Below are positions 28,298-38,322 of a stretch of 64,000 bases of DNA, piece by piece. The notes beneath the pieces are model-generated. The model was given only the letters and a program-made list of their open reading frames with translations. It was not told where the DNA came from and did not search any database. Within the stretch, counting starts at the first letter, position 1. Each line of letters begins with the position of its first letter. Location: assembly GCF_001447155.2 (NCBI RefSeq), contig NZ_CP014754.1, positions 3,038,001 to 3,102,000 on the forward strand, read 5' to 3'. This DNA comes from Marinobacter sp. LQ44 (GTDB lineage Bacteria; Pseudomonadota; Gammaproteobacteria; Pseudomonadales; Oleiphilaceae). The position numbers and the translations under genes were made by a program.

Positions 28298-30373
28298 ATG
28301 ACGTCACTGGACGACATTTCCGTTACCCAGCTCAAGGGCGTAGGAAGCGCCCTCGCGGGAACACTCGCCAAGCTGGGTATCCATTCCATTCAGGACCTCC
28401 TGTTTCATCTGCCCTATCGCTACGAAGACCGAACCCGCGTTGTCCCCATGGGCAGTTTGCGTATCGGCGACATTGCGGTGGTTGAAGGCGAAGTCATGAA
28501 GGCCGACCTGGTCATGGGGCGCCGTCGATCGCTTCAGGTTACCCTGCGCGATGACAGTGGTTTTCTGGTGATGCGGTTCTTCCACTTTAACGCGGCTCAG
28601 AAAAATCAGCTGACGGAAGGCGCTCGGGTTCGTTGTTTCGGCGAGGTTCGCCCCGGCCGGGCCGGTTATGAGTTCTATCACCCCGAGTACCAGGTCAATC
28701 CACCACCCATGCCAGCTGCTGGTGAGGCGACACTGACTCCGGTCTATCCACTGACCGAGGGCATTCAGCAGCCCCGGGTGCGAGGCCTGTGCCAGCAGGC
28801 CCTGGGGTACCTGGCCCGTTTCCCGATCAAGGACTGGTTGCCGCCATCGTTGTTGTCTGATTACCAGCTGCCGGGTATTTCCGAAGCGGTCAAACTGGTG
28901 CACTCCCCGCCTGCCAATGCCCCGGTGCATCTGCTGATGGAGGGTCGACACCCGGCCCAGCAGCGCCTGGTGATGGAGGAATTGCTGGCCCATCAACTCA
29001 GCCTGCTGCAGGTGCGTGAGCAGATTCAGGCCCGGGCGGCGCTACCACTGTTGCCAAACGGTGACTTGCCAGAGCAGTTTCTGGAGCAACTCCCGTTCAG
29101 CCTGACTGGCGCCCAGAAGCAGGTGATGAAGGAGATCCGGCAAGATCTCAGTCAGCGGGTGCCCATGCTGCGCCTGGTCCAGGGGGATGTTGGCTCGGGC
29201 AAGACCGTGGTGGCGGCTCTGGCAGCACTACAAGCCATTGGTTCGGGTGCCCAGGTAGCACTGATGGCACCGACCGAGATTCTGGCCGAGCAGCATTTCC
29301 GGAACTTCCAGGGTTGGCTTGCCCCTTTAGGAATTGAGCTTGCCTGGTTGTCTGGCAAGGTCAAGGGCAAGGCCCGGCAGGAGGCGCTGGCAGCGGTTGC
29401 CTCGGGCCAGGCGCAGGTGGCCATCGGCACCCATGCGCTGTTCCAGGACGAGGTCCAGTTCCATCGTCTGGCCCTGGTGATTGTTGATGAACAACACCGT
29501 TTTGGTGTGCACCAGCGCCTGGCGCTTCGTGAGAAGGGCGTCGGCGGTCAGTTGGCCCCCCATCAGTTGATCATGACCGCAACACCGATCCCCCGAACCC
29601 TGGCCATGAGCGCTTACGCCGACCTGGACACCTCAGTGATTGACGAACTGCCGCCCGGCCGGAAGCCGATAGAAACCGTTGTGCTGCCGGATACCCGCCG
29701 TAATGATATTGTTGAACGGGTGCGCACCGCCTGCCGTCAAGGTCGTCAGGCGTATTGGGTGTGCACGCTGATTGAGGAATCCGAAGCGCTGCAGTGCCAA
29801 GCCGCGGAGGTGACCGCGCAGGAACTGGCGGAACGATTACCGGATCTGAAAATCGGATTGGTCCACGGCCGGCTCAAAGCCGTAGATAAGGCCGGCGTAA
29901 TGGAGCGCTTCAAAGACGGCGAACTGGATTTGCTGGTAGCCACCACCGTGATTGAGGTGGGGGTTGATGTGCCCAATGCGTCGCTGATCATCATTGAGAA
30001 CCCAGAGCGCCTCGGGTTGGCGCAACTGCATCAGCTGAGGGGGCGTGTGGGCCGGGGGGAACAGGCCAGTTTCTGTGTATTGATGTACCACCCGCCGTTG
30101 TCGAATAACGGAAAAGCACGGTTGCAGGCGCTCAGAGACAGCCAGGACGGTTTCTTTATTGCCGAGAAAGACCTCGAGATTCGTGGCCCGGGTGAAGTTC
30201 TGGGTACCCGCCAGACAGGCCTGATGCAGTTCAGGCTTGCGGACTTTGAACGGGACAAAGGCTGGATTGAACCGGTCAAGGCGATGGCGCCGGCGCTCAT
30301 GCGACAGCCAGCGATAGTATCCGCTCTGATCAGGCGGTGGCTCGGTGAGAATATTCGGTACGGCGAGGTGTGA
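28298..30373 (+). CDS. recG: ATP-dependent DNA helicase RecG
   Basis: RecG remodels stalled forks and branched DNA. The 691-residue protein has the N-terminal wedge/OB domain (about 60-160, with RVVPMGSLRIGDIAVVEGEV), the P-loop GDVGSGKTVVA, the DEQH box VDEQHRFGVHQR, TATPIPRTLAMSAYADLD, and helicase motifs V and VI near ATTVIEVGVDVPNAS and QLRGRVGRGEQ. Length is normal. It is cotranscribed with oxyR. Confidence 0.97.
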   Translation: MTSLDDISVTQLKGVGSALAGTLAKLGIHSIQDLLFHLPYRYEDRTRVVPMGSLRIGDIAVVEGEVMKADLVMGRRRSLQVTLRDDSGFLVMRFFHFNAAQKNQLTEGARVRCFGEVRPGRAGYEFYHPEYQVNPPPMPAAGEATLTPVYPLTEGIQQPRVRGLCQQALGYLARFPIKDWLPPSLLSDYQLPGISEAVKLVHSPPANAPVHLLMEGRHPAQQRLVMEELLAHQLSLLQVREQIQARAALPLLPNGDLPEQFLEQLPFSLTGAQKQVMKEIRQDLSQRVPMLRLVQGDVGSGKTVVAALAALQAIGSGAQVALMAPTEILAEQHFRNFQGWLAPLGIELAWLSGKVKGKARQEALAAVASGQAQVAIGTHALFQDEVQFHRLALVIVDEQHRFGVHQRLALREKGVGGQLAPHQLIMTATPIPRTLAMSAYADLDTSVIDELPPGRKPIETVVLPDTRRNDIVERVRTACRQGRQAYWVCTLIEESEALQCQAAEVTAQELAERLPDLKIGLVHGRLKAVDKAGVMERFKDGELDLLVATTVIEVGVDVPNASLIIIENPERLGLAQLHQLRGRVGRGEQASFCVLMYHPPLSNNGKARLQALRDSQDGFFIAEKDLEIRGPGEVLGTRQTGLMQFRLADFERDKGWIEPVKAMAPALMRQPAIVSALIRRWLGENIRYGEV

Positions 30374-30490
30374 GGCCGAAACATACTCTGTTGGTACATT
30401 GTGGCTTGGCCCACTTTCTGCCCAGAGTTTGCTTGAAATTAGCTGCACAATGCAGCCAAATAGGTATCAAACCTTCTTTTGGAGAAAGCT

Positions 30491-31861
30491 ATGGAGCTCC
30501 CTGTTTCGGTTCAGCAAGCGCTTGGCGACAGCGCCGCAGGGGTGTCGCTGAGAAACGCGAACCAGGTTCAGCCGCAGCACTTGTTGCGTATGGTGCTGCT
30601 GAACGACAGCGAGGGTAACCTGCAGGCTATTTGCCGGCGGGATGATTTGCTGGATCTGGAAGCGCTGAACAAACAGCTTGGCCGTGATCTGAGAATGATG
30701 CAGCGTCGCGAGCAGGTCCGGGTGCGCCAGCGCTCAGGGCTGCAGGAACTGCCTGCCTTGCCATCATTGACCGGTTGGCCGACCGTGGTCGACCAACGGG
30801 TGGACGAACTGGAATCCGTGGCCCTGGAATTGGCGGATGAAAAGCTGGCAATCATGATGCCAGCGGTGGATTTTCACCAACTGACAGCCAAGGCCGAACG
30901 CCATGACTTTGCAGTGGATACCAGCACCATTTCTGTGAATCTCGACAATCACGGTGCTGATCGGGACCAATTGCATTCTGCGCTGAAAAAATTTACCGGC
31001 CTGCGCATTCAGCAACGGCTGGAGGATACCCTGGAATTGCCGCCACTGCCTGAGACCGCCCAGCGCATTATTCACCTTCGGGTAAACCCGAACGCGGTGA
31101 TGGGTGACCTTGTGGATGTGGTAGAGAGTGATCCCAGCCTGGCAGCCCAGGTAGTAAGCTGGGCCTCGTCCTCGTTTTATGCCGCAGCGGGGCAGGTGCG
31201 CTCAGTTCACGATGCGGTGTCGCGGGTGCTGGGCTTTGATCTGGTGATGAACCTTGCCATGGGCCTGGCCCTGGGGCGGGCACTCAAACACCCGAAAGAC
31301 CATCCGGATGGCTACGTGGATTACTGGCAGCAGGCCATCTGGCAGGCCCAATCGGCTGGCATTCTGGCGAGCATGATGCCCAGGGGCCGGCGCCCCATGT
31401 TTGGCCTGGCGTATCTGGCGGGCTTGCTGCACAACTTTGGCCACCTGGTGCTGGCCCAGGTGTTTCCTCCCCATTTCAAGCTGGTTTGCCGCTCCCTGGA
31501 AGTGAACCCGCATATCGATTCCAGCGTGATCGAGCATTACCTGCTGGGCATCACCCGTGAGCAGATCTCCGCCCAGCTGATGGAAAACTGGGGTATGCCG
31601 GACGAAGTAACCCTAGCTATTCGCTATCAAAAGAATCCCTCCTACGATGGCCCCCACAGCGATTACGCCCGATTGCTTTGGCTGGGGCGTCAGTTGCTGA
31701 CGGAGCGAGGGGTGGCCCTTGGGGCGGGAAAGCTGGCTGACGCTTCCGTATACGAGGAGCTGGGTCTGGATCGCGAGGCTGTGGAGGAACAGTTCGATGA
31801 ACTGGTCAACAGCAAAGACAGCATTATGGCCATGGCCGGCATGATGGGCCAGGGCTCGTAA
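30491..31861 (+). CDS. YbaK-like N-terminal region plus HDOD domain protein
   Basis: A 456-residue cytoplasmic protein. The first 150 residues resemble a YbaK/aminoacyl-tRNA-deacylase-like domain seen in related HDOD proteins, although no catalytic residues are evident. From about 190 it has an HDOD domain (ELPPLPETAQRIIHLRVNPNAVMGDLVDVVESDPSLAAQVVSWASSS) with AYLAGLLHNFGHLVLAQ. HDOD proteins act in signalling and pilus or motility control. The ATG at 30491 follows a GGAG site; a TTG at 30479 is in frame but less likely. Confidence 0.8.
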   Translation: MELPVSVQQALGDSAAGVSLRNANQVQPQHLLRMVLLNDSEGNLQAICRRDDLLDLEALNKQLGRDLRMMQRREQVRVRQRSGLQELPALPSLTGWPTVVDQRVDELESVALELADEKLAIMMPAVDFHQLTAKAERHDFAVDTSTISVNLDNHGADRDQLHSALKKFTGLRIQQRLEDTLELPPLPETAQRIIHLRVNPNAVMGDLVDVVESDPSLAAQVVSWASSSFYAAAGQVRSVHDAVSRVLGFDLVMNLAMGLALGRALKHPKDHPDGYVDYWQQAIWQAQSAGILASMMPRGRRPMFGLAYLAGLLHNFGHLVLAQVFPPHFKLVCRSLEVNPHIDSSVIEHYLLGITREQISAQLMENWGMPDEVTLAIRYQKNPSYDGPHSDYARLLWLGRQLLTERGVALGAGKLADASVYEELGLDREAVEEQFDELVNSKDSIMAMAGMMGQGS

Positions 31862-31865
31862 AAAA

Positions 31866-31885
31866 GCCGGCCTTGAGAGGCCGGC
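31866..31885 (-). terminator. Terminator facing the minus strand
   Basis: A 7-bp stem (GCCGGCC with GGCCGGC) and 6-nt loop, with five As on its left side that read as a T-run on the minus strand. It lies just after the HDOD gene stop and would end leftward transcripts from the DUF2489 and oxidoreductase genes. Confidence 0.7.
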
Positions 31886-32136
31886 GAATTCAACCGCTTT
31901 GCAGAGTCGTCCAAACTTATCAGGAGAAAACAACACAGGTTTCTGCCCCGGATGCATGGGAGCAGCGTCCTTGTTTAAAGTTAGACAAGCTGCGAGAAAA
32001 GGAAAGCACTGAACCCTGTTTCGCAATCCATGAGCGCAACGTCAGGTTTTCACGCAAAGCAAAACCGTTGATTTGCTTTGCGATATTATTCTGGGTTCCC
32101 GGATTCCGGTTACAAAAAATTACAAAATGGGGCTGC

Positions 32137-32595
32137 TCAATCGAAACGATGATGCCTTATGGCGGTTGCGGCCCGGCGCACCTCGTCTGAATGAGCCTGT
32201 TCGACGGCATGGCGCTCTTTATCCATCTTCTCGACAAACCGGGTGTCGGTGGCCTGCCGGGCCCGGTGAGTCGGCATGTGCTGAATCTTGTCGTGAACCT
32301 CCTGAAATACCCGGAACGGCGATTTTTCCAGCAGGTCCGGGGCAACGTGGTCCAACAGACCTTTCAGCCGAAGGCACGCCTCGGAGTACTCCACCTGGTC
32401 TTCCTCGACCGCCATAGCAATAATCCGGATGCTCTCGATCATCTCGTCCCGGCGTTTGGCCCGGAACTCCTCAGACTTCTTCTGGCGCAACCGATGTTCC
32501 GAAATCGCCCTGGCCTGGCGCCAGATGTAGAACAGCAGAATGCCGATGGCCGCCAGGCCAAGAACGATGATGACCAGCTGGAGCCCTCTGGGCAT
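32137..32595 (-). CDS. DUF2489 membrane-anchored protein
   Basis: A 152-residue protein with one N-terminal transmembrane helix (LQLVIIVLGLAAIGILLFYIW, about 4-24) and a charged cytoplasmic or periplasmic helical part (EEFRAKRRDEMIESIRIIAMAVEEDQVEYSEACLRLKGLLDHV) typical of DUF2489, whose role is unknown. The ATG at 32595 follows GGGAG. The frame is open back to 32664 but overlaps the oxidoreductase stop. It is probably cotranscribed with that gene. Confidence 0.8.
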   Translation of the reverse strand: MPRGLQLVIIVLGLAAIGILLFYIWRQARAISEHRLRQKKSEEFRAKRRDEMIESIRIIAMAVEEDQVEYSEACLRLKGLLDHVAPDLLEKSPFRVFQEVHDKIQHMPTHRARQATDTRFVEKMDKERHAVEQAHSDEVRRAATAIRHHRFD

Positions 32596-32620
32596 GATGT
32601 GTCTCCCTGTAGTGAATGGT

Positions 32621-34915
32621 TCAGGCCTGCTTGCGTTGCGCCTCAGTTTGCCAGACTTTGACACTCACTACCTGCCCATTCAACACGGAGGTGCCGGAAA
32701 CCGGGTCCACATCGGCGTCGTTCAGCACATCGTTGATGCTGGCGCCAGCATGGGCCGCTGCCGTGGACTGGCCGGTGCCCGGGCGATGATGCCCCCAACC
32801 ATGGGGGATGGACACCACGCCGGGCATGATATCTTCGGTCACTTCCACAGGCAGGACTACCGATCGGCCACCGGAGCCGATTTCCGCCTGCTGGCCATCA
32901 GCCAGCCCACGGGCCTTGGCATCGGCCGGGTGTATCATCATCGTACAACGGCTTTTGCCTTTCACCAGGCGCTGACTGTTGTGCATCCAGGAGTTATTAC
33001 TGCGCACATGGCGCCGGCCGATCAGCTGCAAGTCATTGGTTTTGCCATGCTCCAGCAAGGCTTTCAGTCGCTCCACATCGGCAAGGTATCGGCGTGGTGC
33101 CAGCTGTATCTTGCCATCCCGGGTATACAGGCGCTCTGGCAGCGAGGGTTGCAGGGGGCCGAGATCAACGCCGCTGGGATAGTCTTTCAGCAGTGACAAT
33201 GACAAACCCTTGGGTAAATCCTGCCAACGTCGATTCAGTGGGCTGAGTTTGGCCAGGCCCTTCAGCGGGTGGCGCTTGGGCAAGCTGTCAATGGCCAGGT
33301 CCAGTGCCGGCTGAATCAGCTTGCCTGCTTTGCCCAGGTTGGCACCGTAGGGGCCGGTACGCAGCATCGCGTCCAGAATCGGGTCTGGCCCCAGGGCTTT
33401 GAATGCCTTCCAGCCCAGCTCGGAGCGTAGCGGCAACCGTCCGCCTTTGCGGGCTTTTTCCAGGCGGTGGGCCAATTCCAGAAGGATCTGCCAGTCGTGG
33501 CGGGCGTCGGGTACCGGCTCAAACAGGGCTTCACTGTATTTGGCCACGTTACGCACAGCAAACATGCTGAAAATCAGATCGTAATGGCTGCGTTCAAGCG
33601 CGGCGGTGGGCGGCAGTATCACGTCGGCGTGCCGGGTGGTTTCGTTCAGGTAGTAATCCACCGACACCATAAACTCGAGACCTTCGAGGGCCTCGTCCAG
33701 CCGTTGGCCGTTAGGGTTCGACAGAACCGGGTTCCCGGCAACGGTTACGAATGCACGGATCTGCCCGTCGCCGGGGGTGAGCATTTCGTCGGCCATGGTG
33801 CTGGACGGGTACTCGCCGGCAAACTCCGGCAACCCGCGAACCCGGCTGTGTCGCTTGGCAAAGTGCCCATTCTGGCCGGACAGGGCACCCAGCGCCACCA
33901 GATCAACAGCGGGTTGGGTAAACAGAACACCGCCCGGAATATCCAGTTTGCCGGTCAGGATGTTGAGGCAGTAGGCCAGCCAGGTAGTGGTGGCGCCGAA
34001 CGCCTGGGTGCTGGTGCCCATGCGGGTATACAGAGCGGCCTTGCGGGTGTTTGCCAGATCCCTGGCCAATTGACGAATGTCCTTGGCAGAAATGCCTGTG
34101 GCGTCCGAGACAGCCTCGGGGCTGAATCCCAGCGCAGCCAACCGCAGCAGGTCCATATCTTTCACCAGCCGCTCCGCCGCACCGGCATTGACCAGGTTTT
34201 CCGCAAACAGGGTATGTACCATGGCCATCAGCAGCAGGGCATCAGTGCCGGGGCGAACAAAGTGGAACTGGTCCGCGAGTTTGGCGGTTTCCGTGCGGCG
34301 GGGGTCGATCACAACCAGCTTGCCGCCGCGCTGTTTCAGGGCTTTGATCCGCCCGCGTACGTCCGGCACCGTCATCAGGCTGCCATTGGAAGCCATCGGG
34401 TTGCCGCCAATGCAGATGAACAGGTCGGTGTTGTCGATGTCCGGAATCGGGAACAGGATCTGGTGCCCGAACATTTCCAGGCTGGCCAGCATATGCGGAA
34501 GCTGGTCGTTGGAGGTGGCCGAGAACCGGTTCTGGGTGCCAATGGCATGCAAAAACGGCATGGTGGTCATCAAGGTGCCGTGGTTATGTACATTGGGGTT
34601 GCCCAGGTAAACGCCGATGCTGTTGCGGCCGTGGCGTTTACGAACGTCTGTGAGCCGCTCGGCCACCAGGTCAAAGGCTTCATCCCAGGACATCTCCTGC
34701 CAGCCGTCGGCGGTTTTACGGATCGGCTTGCGCAGACGCTCGGTATCCTCATGCAAATCCTGCAAGGCCACAGCTTTCGGGCAGATATGGCCCTGGCTGA
34801 GCGGGTCCTGCTCGTCACCCTTGATGGAGGCAATCTTGCCCTCTTTCACCTCAATGGCGACGCCACACATGGCCTCACAAAGATGACAGGTACGGTAGTG
34901 TGTGCCGTTTTGCAT
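32621..34915 (-). CDS. Molybdopterin-dependent oxidoreductase
   Basis: A 764-residue member of the formate dehydrogenase/nitrate reductase superfamily with an N-terminal 4Fe-4S site (C10, C13, C17, C45) and the molybdopterin-binding blocks (FICIGGNPMASNGS and the dinucleotide-binding C terminus HNSQRLVKGKSRC, IPHGWGHH). No Tat signal is present, so it is likely cytoplasmic. No partner iron-sulphur or quinone subunit is encoded beside it, and the substrate is unknown. Its neighbours give no clue. Assigning it to formate would be premature because no selenocysteine or cysteine ligand is clear. Confidence 0.85.
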   Translation of the reverse strand: MQNGTHYRTCHLCEAMCGVAIEVKEGKIASIKGDEQDPLSQGHICPKAVALQDLHEDTERLRKPIRKTADGWQEMSWDEAFDLVAERLTDVRKRHGRNSIGVYLGNPNVHNHGTLMTTMPFLHAIGTQNRFSATSNDQLPHMLASLEMFGHQILFPIPDIDNTDLFICIGGNPMASNGSLMTVPDVRGRIKALKQRGGKLVVIDPRRTETAKLADQFHFVRPGTDALLLMAMVHTLFAENLVNAGAAERLVKDMDLLRLAALGFSPEAVSDATGISAKDIRQLARDLANTRKAALYTRMGTSTQAFGATTTWLAYCLNILTGKLDIPGGVLFTQPAVDLVALGALSGQNGHFAKRHSRVRGLPEFAGEYPSSTMADEMLTPGDGQIRAFVTVAGNPVLSNPNGQRLDEALEGLEFMVSVDYYLNETTRHADVILPPTAALERSHYDLIFSMFAVRNVAKYSEALFEPVPDARHDWQILLELAHRLEKARKGGRLPLRSELGWKAFKALGPDPILDAMLRTGPYGANLGKAGKLIQPALDLAIDSLPKRHPLKGLAKLSPLNRRWQDLPKGLSLSLLKDYPSGVDLGPLQPSLPERLYTRDGKIQLAPRRYLADVERLKALLEHGKTNDLQLIGRRHVRSNNSWMHNSQRLVKGKSRCTMMIHPADAKARGLADGQQAEIGSGGRSVVLPVEVTEDIMPGVVSIPHGWGHHRPGTGQSTAAAHAGASINDVLNDADVDPVSGTSVLNGQVVSVKVWQTEAQRKQA

Positions 34916-35027
34916 GGGGCTCTCCCGGAATTGTTGTTTTAGGTTTCAAGTTGCAACCAGATTATCAGGAAATGGCCGCCAGATAAAAGAACGGATGGCA
35001 AAGGACAGCTGACCTTTGTTCATAAAA

Positions 35028-35051
35028 AAGGCCAGTCCGGAGACTGGCCTT
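35028..35051 (-). terminator. Terminator after aup-like operon copy B
   Basis: A 10-bp perfect stem (AAGGCCAGTC with GACTGGCCTT) with a CGGA loop and a T-run on the minus strand, 19 bp beyond the stop codon of the large lipoprotein gene. Confidence 0.88.
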
Positions 35052-35069
35052 ATCAGGCAGGGGCCTGGG

Positions 35070-38000
35070 TTAACGCTGAGCCGGTATTTCCTTTACCGGG
35101 TTGGAGATGAAGTTCAGGTAGACGCCTTGCGAGGGAATTTCCAGAGGAATGGATATGTCTCCTCTATCTACGCCCGTTGACGAGTCAGCGATGCAAGAGA
35201 ATATTCCCTCGAACCCTCTCGCTTCTACACACGCGGCGTAGCTCAGGAAGCCTCCGACAAGAGGGATCTCAACATTGACATTAACATTGATAAGGGGAGC
35301 ATTCTTGTTTCTCTGCTCCACCTGCATACGTCCATCATCAAAGAACACGATCGGGCCATCCAATTCCAGGGACAACGGCTTGCTATAAAGGTCATGCGAG
35401 AGCGCCTGCGCGAGCGGCAGCGACAGATTCGGCGCGTCCAGGGTCAGATCCGCCGTCGTCATGAACGTGGGCTGTCCGTCTTCGCCCTCAACAATCAAAC
35501 CCTCAACCAGCCCCATCGGGTTGTCTTCGGTGGGCTCGCCGTAGGTCATGCGCAGAATCTGCGGGCCGGTTGCCTGTTCTCCGAAGCCATCCAGGAACAC
35601 GCTTGCGGAGGTTGTGGCCAGCATGGTCGGATACAGCAGAACCCGAATAGCTTCCTCGCCGGTCTCCTCATTCAATACTACCGTTCCCACGATTTCGGTA
35701 TTAAGACCGTAGGTCTGATAAATGAATTTGTTCTCCGGACACTCCTCCGAGGCTGAGCAGCCAACGCTGGCACCCACTGGAATACCGAGTGCGCTGGCCT
35801 GATTGCCAATAACACCCAACTTGGCAGCGTTTGCCGAGGGCAGGAAGCCGCCATTTGCTTCATCGACTTCATGTGCGAAGGGCTCCAGGCAATCGGTCGC
35901 GCCGGGCGAGGTGCAGTCAATCACATAGTTGGAGTTGGTGTCTCGCACGGGCAGGTTACGAAGCGGTGTGAACACAGTATTAACCGCTTCTGTACCCTGG
36001 AAATAGATCTCCATATTCGGGCCACCAACATCCTCGGGGTCAACCAGAACGTCGGTTTGCAGCGGATAGCCCTGCTCTGAGCAGATCGCAGACTCGCAAT
36101 TCATGCCAGTGGCAGACGCCATGGTGTAACGGTAATAGCTGCCGGGCTCCCAACCTTCATCGGGATAGAACCGTATGCGCTGATTGTTCTTTTCCAGTCG
36201 ACCGGCGACTTCCGCAAAGTCGCCGGCTTCGCCGCGTTTTTCCACTTTGAAAGTGTCACCTAAACGGATGCTGTCCAAGTTCATGGACTGAGAGAATACG
36301 ACCGTAATCGGCCGATCCTCAGGCATGGTTGTAATCGGTAATATCTGACCAGCCGGGCCGTCGGGCGCTGCGTCCAGACATTGGCCGTGATTCGGGTTAG
36401 CTGAATCAAGATCAACGGGTGTAGTGGCACAGGGATAGCCGGGGTAGGTGGTCAGGGCAATCGGTGAGACAAACTCAACAGTGGTCTCGGGGTCATCCAA
36501 AGCTTCAAGAGTAAAATTCAGTGGCGCGAGTGCCACAGGGTTGCCCGCAAGGTCAGTGAGGCCGTTCACTTCTACAGAGTAAGGAACTCCGTGTTCAAGA
36601 CCACCCTCAGGATTAAGCACCAGAGCGGTACCATCAAGACTGTGATCGAAGGCGACGGGTGTTCCGTCGGCTTTGAGCGTTACCCCGTTGCTAATAGATT
36701 CGGCATCCAGTGGTTCGTCAAAGAACAGAATCACTGGATCACCCGGCCGCTGCATCGATTGCCGGGTAGATGGGGTGGCGTTCTCAGGGCCTGGCATCCA
36801 GCTCACCAGTTGCGGCGGTGTGGTGTCCAGCTCCCGCAGCGTTTCTGCATCCAGGACTGAATCCACGTCTGTGGCGGCCTGCAAGTGGAAGGCAATAGTG
36901 GAATCGGTAAACTCCTGGCCCAGCAGGTTGGGCTCGACCATGCCGATGGCGTCGATGGTCAGTATGCCATTTTGTACAAGTGCAATCCCTCGCAGCTCCA
37001 CACCCATCAGATCCTGTGAAAGCGAGGCATTGGGCTGCGCTTCCTCAGTGTTCATGGAAACGTCCATAAACAGGGTAATGTGGCGCGGGGCATTCTGGTT
37101 GTCAGTGTAGGGGTTCGGGCTGAGGTAACCGGAGGCATCCGACAACATGGTGACCTTGATGTTACCGGTGGTCTGCAGTTGTCCGGAGTCCGCATTCAGG
37201 ATCGGCACCGCACCGCCGATCAGCACATCCAGGCTGGTGCTGTTCAGAACGCTGCCCTTGGGCACTCGCAGGGGCAGGGCCTCATCCGCCCTGAAGGCGG
37301 GGGCATAGGCCAGCTCCGCGAACAGATCGCCGGTTTGCTGTGACGGGCCTGCTACGCCTTGAAGCACCGAGTTCAGGGTAACGCCGTTAATGATCTGGCC
37401 ATTGAGGATTGATCGCTGGGCAGACTCCTCGGATGCCCCTTGCGCGAGCCCGGAATCCACTGCCGCCTGCTGAAGCACCACGGTTGGGCCGGTGTCGCGG
37501 GGCTGGAAGCTGAATTCCTGGCTGAAGCGGTCACCCTCCGGGCCGTTGGTGAGGCTGGCCAGGTTGTTGAGTTTGAGTGTGTAAGTCTGGCCGGCTTCGA
37601 GAACATCGGCCTTGCTGCCGCAGTCTTTCGGATCTGCTGTGACGCAGGGATCAACCGTAATGCGGTTGCCTTTGACCAGAACGGTGGCCGGCACCGTCTG
37701 GTTATCTGAATTCAGCAGCTCAATGGTGCCGCCAAGTTTTTTCCAGTCCGGATGGACAGGGTGGGTCATGGCCAGGCGAAAGGTGGAGAAGTTCATGGCC
37801 TGGAAGGCGCTTCCCTGATCCGGCACCTGCCAGGCCACCCGGAAGGTTTCGTCGGTGTTGGTCAGGTTGGCGATAGCGGTAAAGTCACCCCGGGTGTCGA
37901 ACTGGATACCCGGTTCGCCGACCGCATTAGGGGTAGCGACGGTGCGACCGCCCTCCGCTGCCAGCGGCTGTTCGAAGGTGACGGAATAGCGGGTCAGGAT

Positions 38001-38309
38001 ATCTAACCTGCCAGTGGGCTGGAGCTTCAGGCTTTTGCCACCGTCGATTTTCTCGACGGTAAAGTCCTGAGAAGTATCGCCAGAACTGACGCGGATTTTC
38101 TCACGGAGTGTGGCTTCATCATCGGTAATCGCATGTGAGAATCGCAGTACCAGCTCGGTTTTCGGACTCACATCGGCTTGTCCGTCCATCGGGAAAGAAT
38201 ACACCACAGAACCGGGCGCGGAGCGCTCACTCATGGTCTGTTCATCACTGCCGCCGCAGGCGGCGAGCAGAATTGCGGGAACGAGTGCCAGTGTCTTATT
38301 GTATTTCAT
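35070..38309 (-). CDS. Large Ig-like-repeat lipoprotein, copy B (aupB-like position)
   Basis: A 1079-residue protein with a lipobox signal peptide (LLAACGG, Cys about 18). The +2 residue is glycine, which by the E. coli rule favours outer-membrane sorting. The rest holds Ig-like (Big_5-type) repeats: near 35-125 (SFPMDGQADVSPKTELVLRFSHAI), near 515-610 (PVILFFDEPLDAESISNGVTL), and near 665-745 (ITVVFSQSMNLDSIRLGDTF). It follows the FadL-like gene by 13 bp and has a paralogue at 39988-43107. The gene pair matches the layout of the aupAB operon for alkane uptake in Marinobacter; this identity is inferred, since AupB was reported as an inner-membrane protein. Confidence 0.72.
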   Translation of the reverse strand: MKYNKTLALVPAILLAACGGSDEQTMSERSAPGSVVYSFPMDGQADVSPKTELVLRFSHAITDDEATLREKIRVSSGDTSQDFTVEKIDGGKSLKLQPTGRLDILTRYSVTFEQPLAAEGGRTVATPNAVGEPGIQFDTRGDFTAIANLTNTDETFRVAWQVPDQGSAFQAMNFSTFRLAMTHPVHPDWKKLGGTIELLNSDNQTVPATVLVKGNRITVDPCVTADPKDCGSKADVLEAGQTYTLKLNNLASLTNGPEGDRFSQEFSFQPRDTGPTVVLQQAAVDSGLAQGASEESAQRSILNGQIINGVTLNSVLQGVAGPSQQTGDLFAELAYAPAFRADEALPLRVPKGSVLNSTSLDVLIGGAVPILNADSGQLQTTGNIKVTMLSDASGYLSPNPYTDNQNAPRHITLFMDVSMNTEEAQPNASLSQDLMGVELRGIALVQNGILTIDAIGMVEPNLLGQEFTDSTIAFHLQAATDVDSVLDAETLRELDTTPPQLVSWMPGPENATPSTRQSMQRPGDPVILFFDEPLDAESISNGVTLKADGTPVAFDHSLDGTALVLNPEGGLEHGVPYSVEVNGLTDLAGNPVALAPLNFTLEALDDPETTVEFVSPIALTTYPGYPCATTPVDLDSANPNHGQCLDAAPDGPAGQILPITTMPEDRPITVVFSQSMNLDSIRLGDTFKVEKRGEAGDFAEVAGRLEKNNQRIRFYPDEGWEPGSYYRYTMASATGMNCESAICSEQGYPLQTDVLVDPEDVGGPNMEIYFQGTEAVNTVFTPLRNLPVRDTNSNYVIDCTSPGATDCLEPFAHEVDEANGGFLPSANAAKLGVIGNQASALGIPVGASVGCSASEECPENKFIYQTYGLNTEIVGTVVLNEETGEEAIRVLLYPTMLATTSASVFLDGFGEQATGPQILRMTYGEPTEDNPMGLVEGLIVEGEDGQPTFMTTADLTLDAPNLSLPLAQALSHDLYSKPLSLELDGPIVFFDDGRMQVEQRNKNAPLINVNVNVEIPLVGGFLSYAACVEARGFEGIFSCIADSSTGVDRGDISIPLEIPSQGVYLNFISNPVKEIPAQR

Positions 38310-38322
38310 GGCCTTCCTCTCC

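Noticed and set aside
31613..32026. 137-codon minus-strand frame overlapping the HDOD gene end
   Set aside because: It overlaps both the HDOD coding end and the minus-strand terminator, and has no motif.
33467..34942. 491-codon plus-strand frame opposite the molybdopterin oxidoreductase
   Set aside because: It lies fully inside a gene with clear cofactor motifs, and its own translation has no recognised features.
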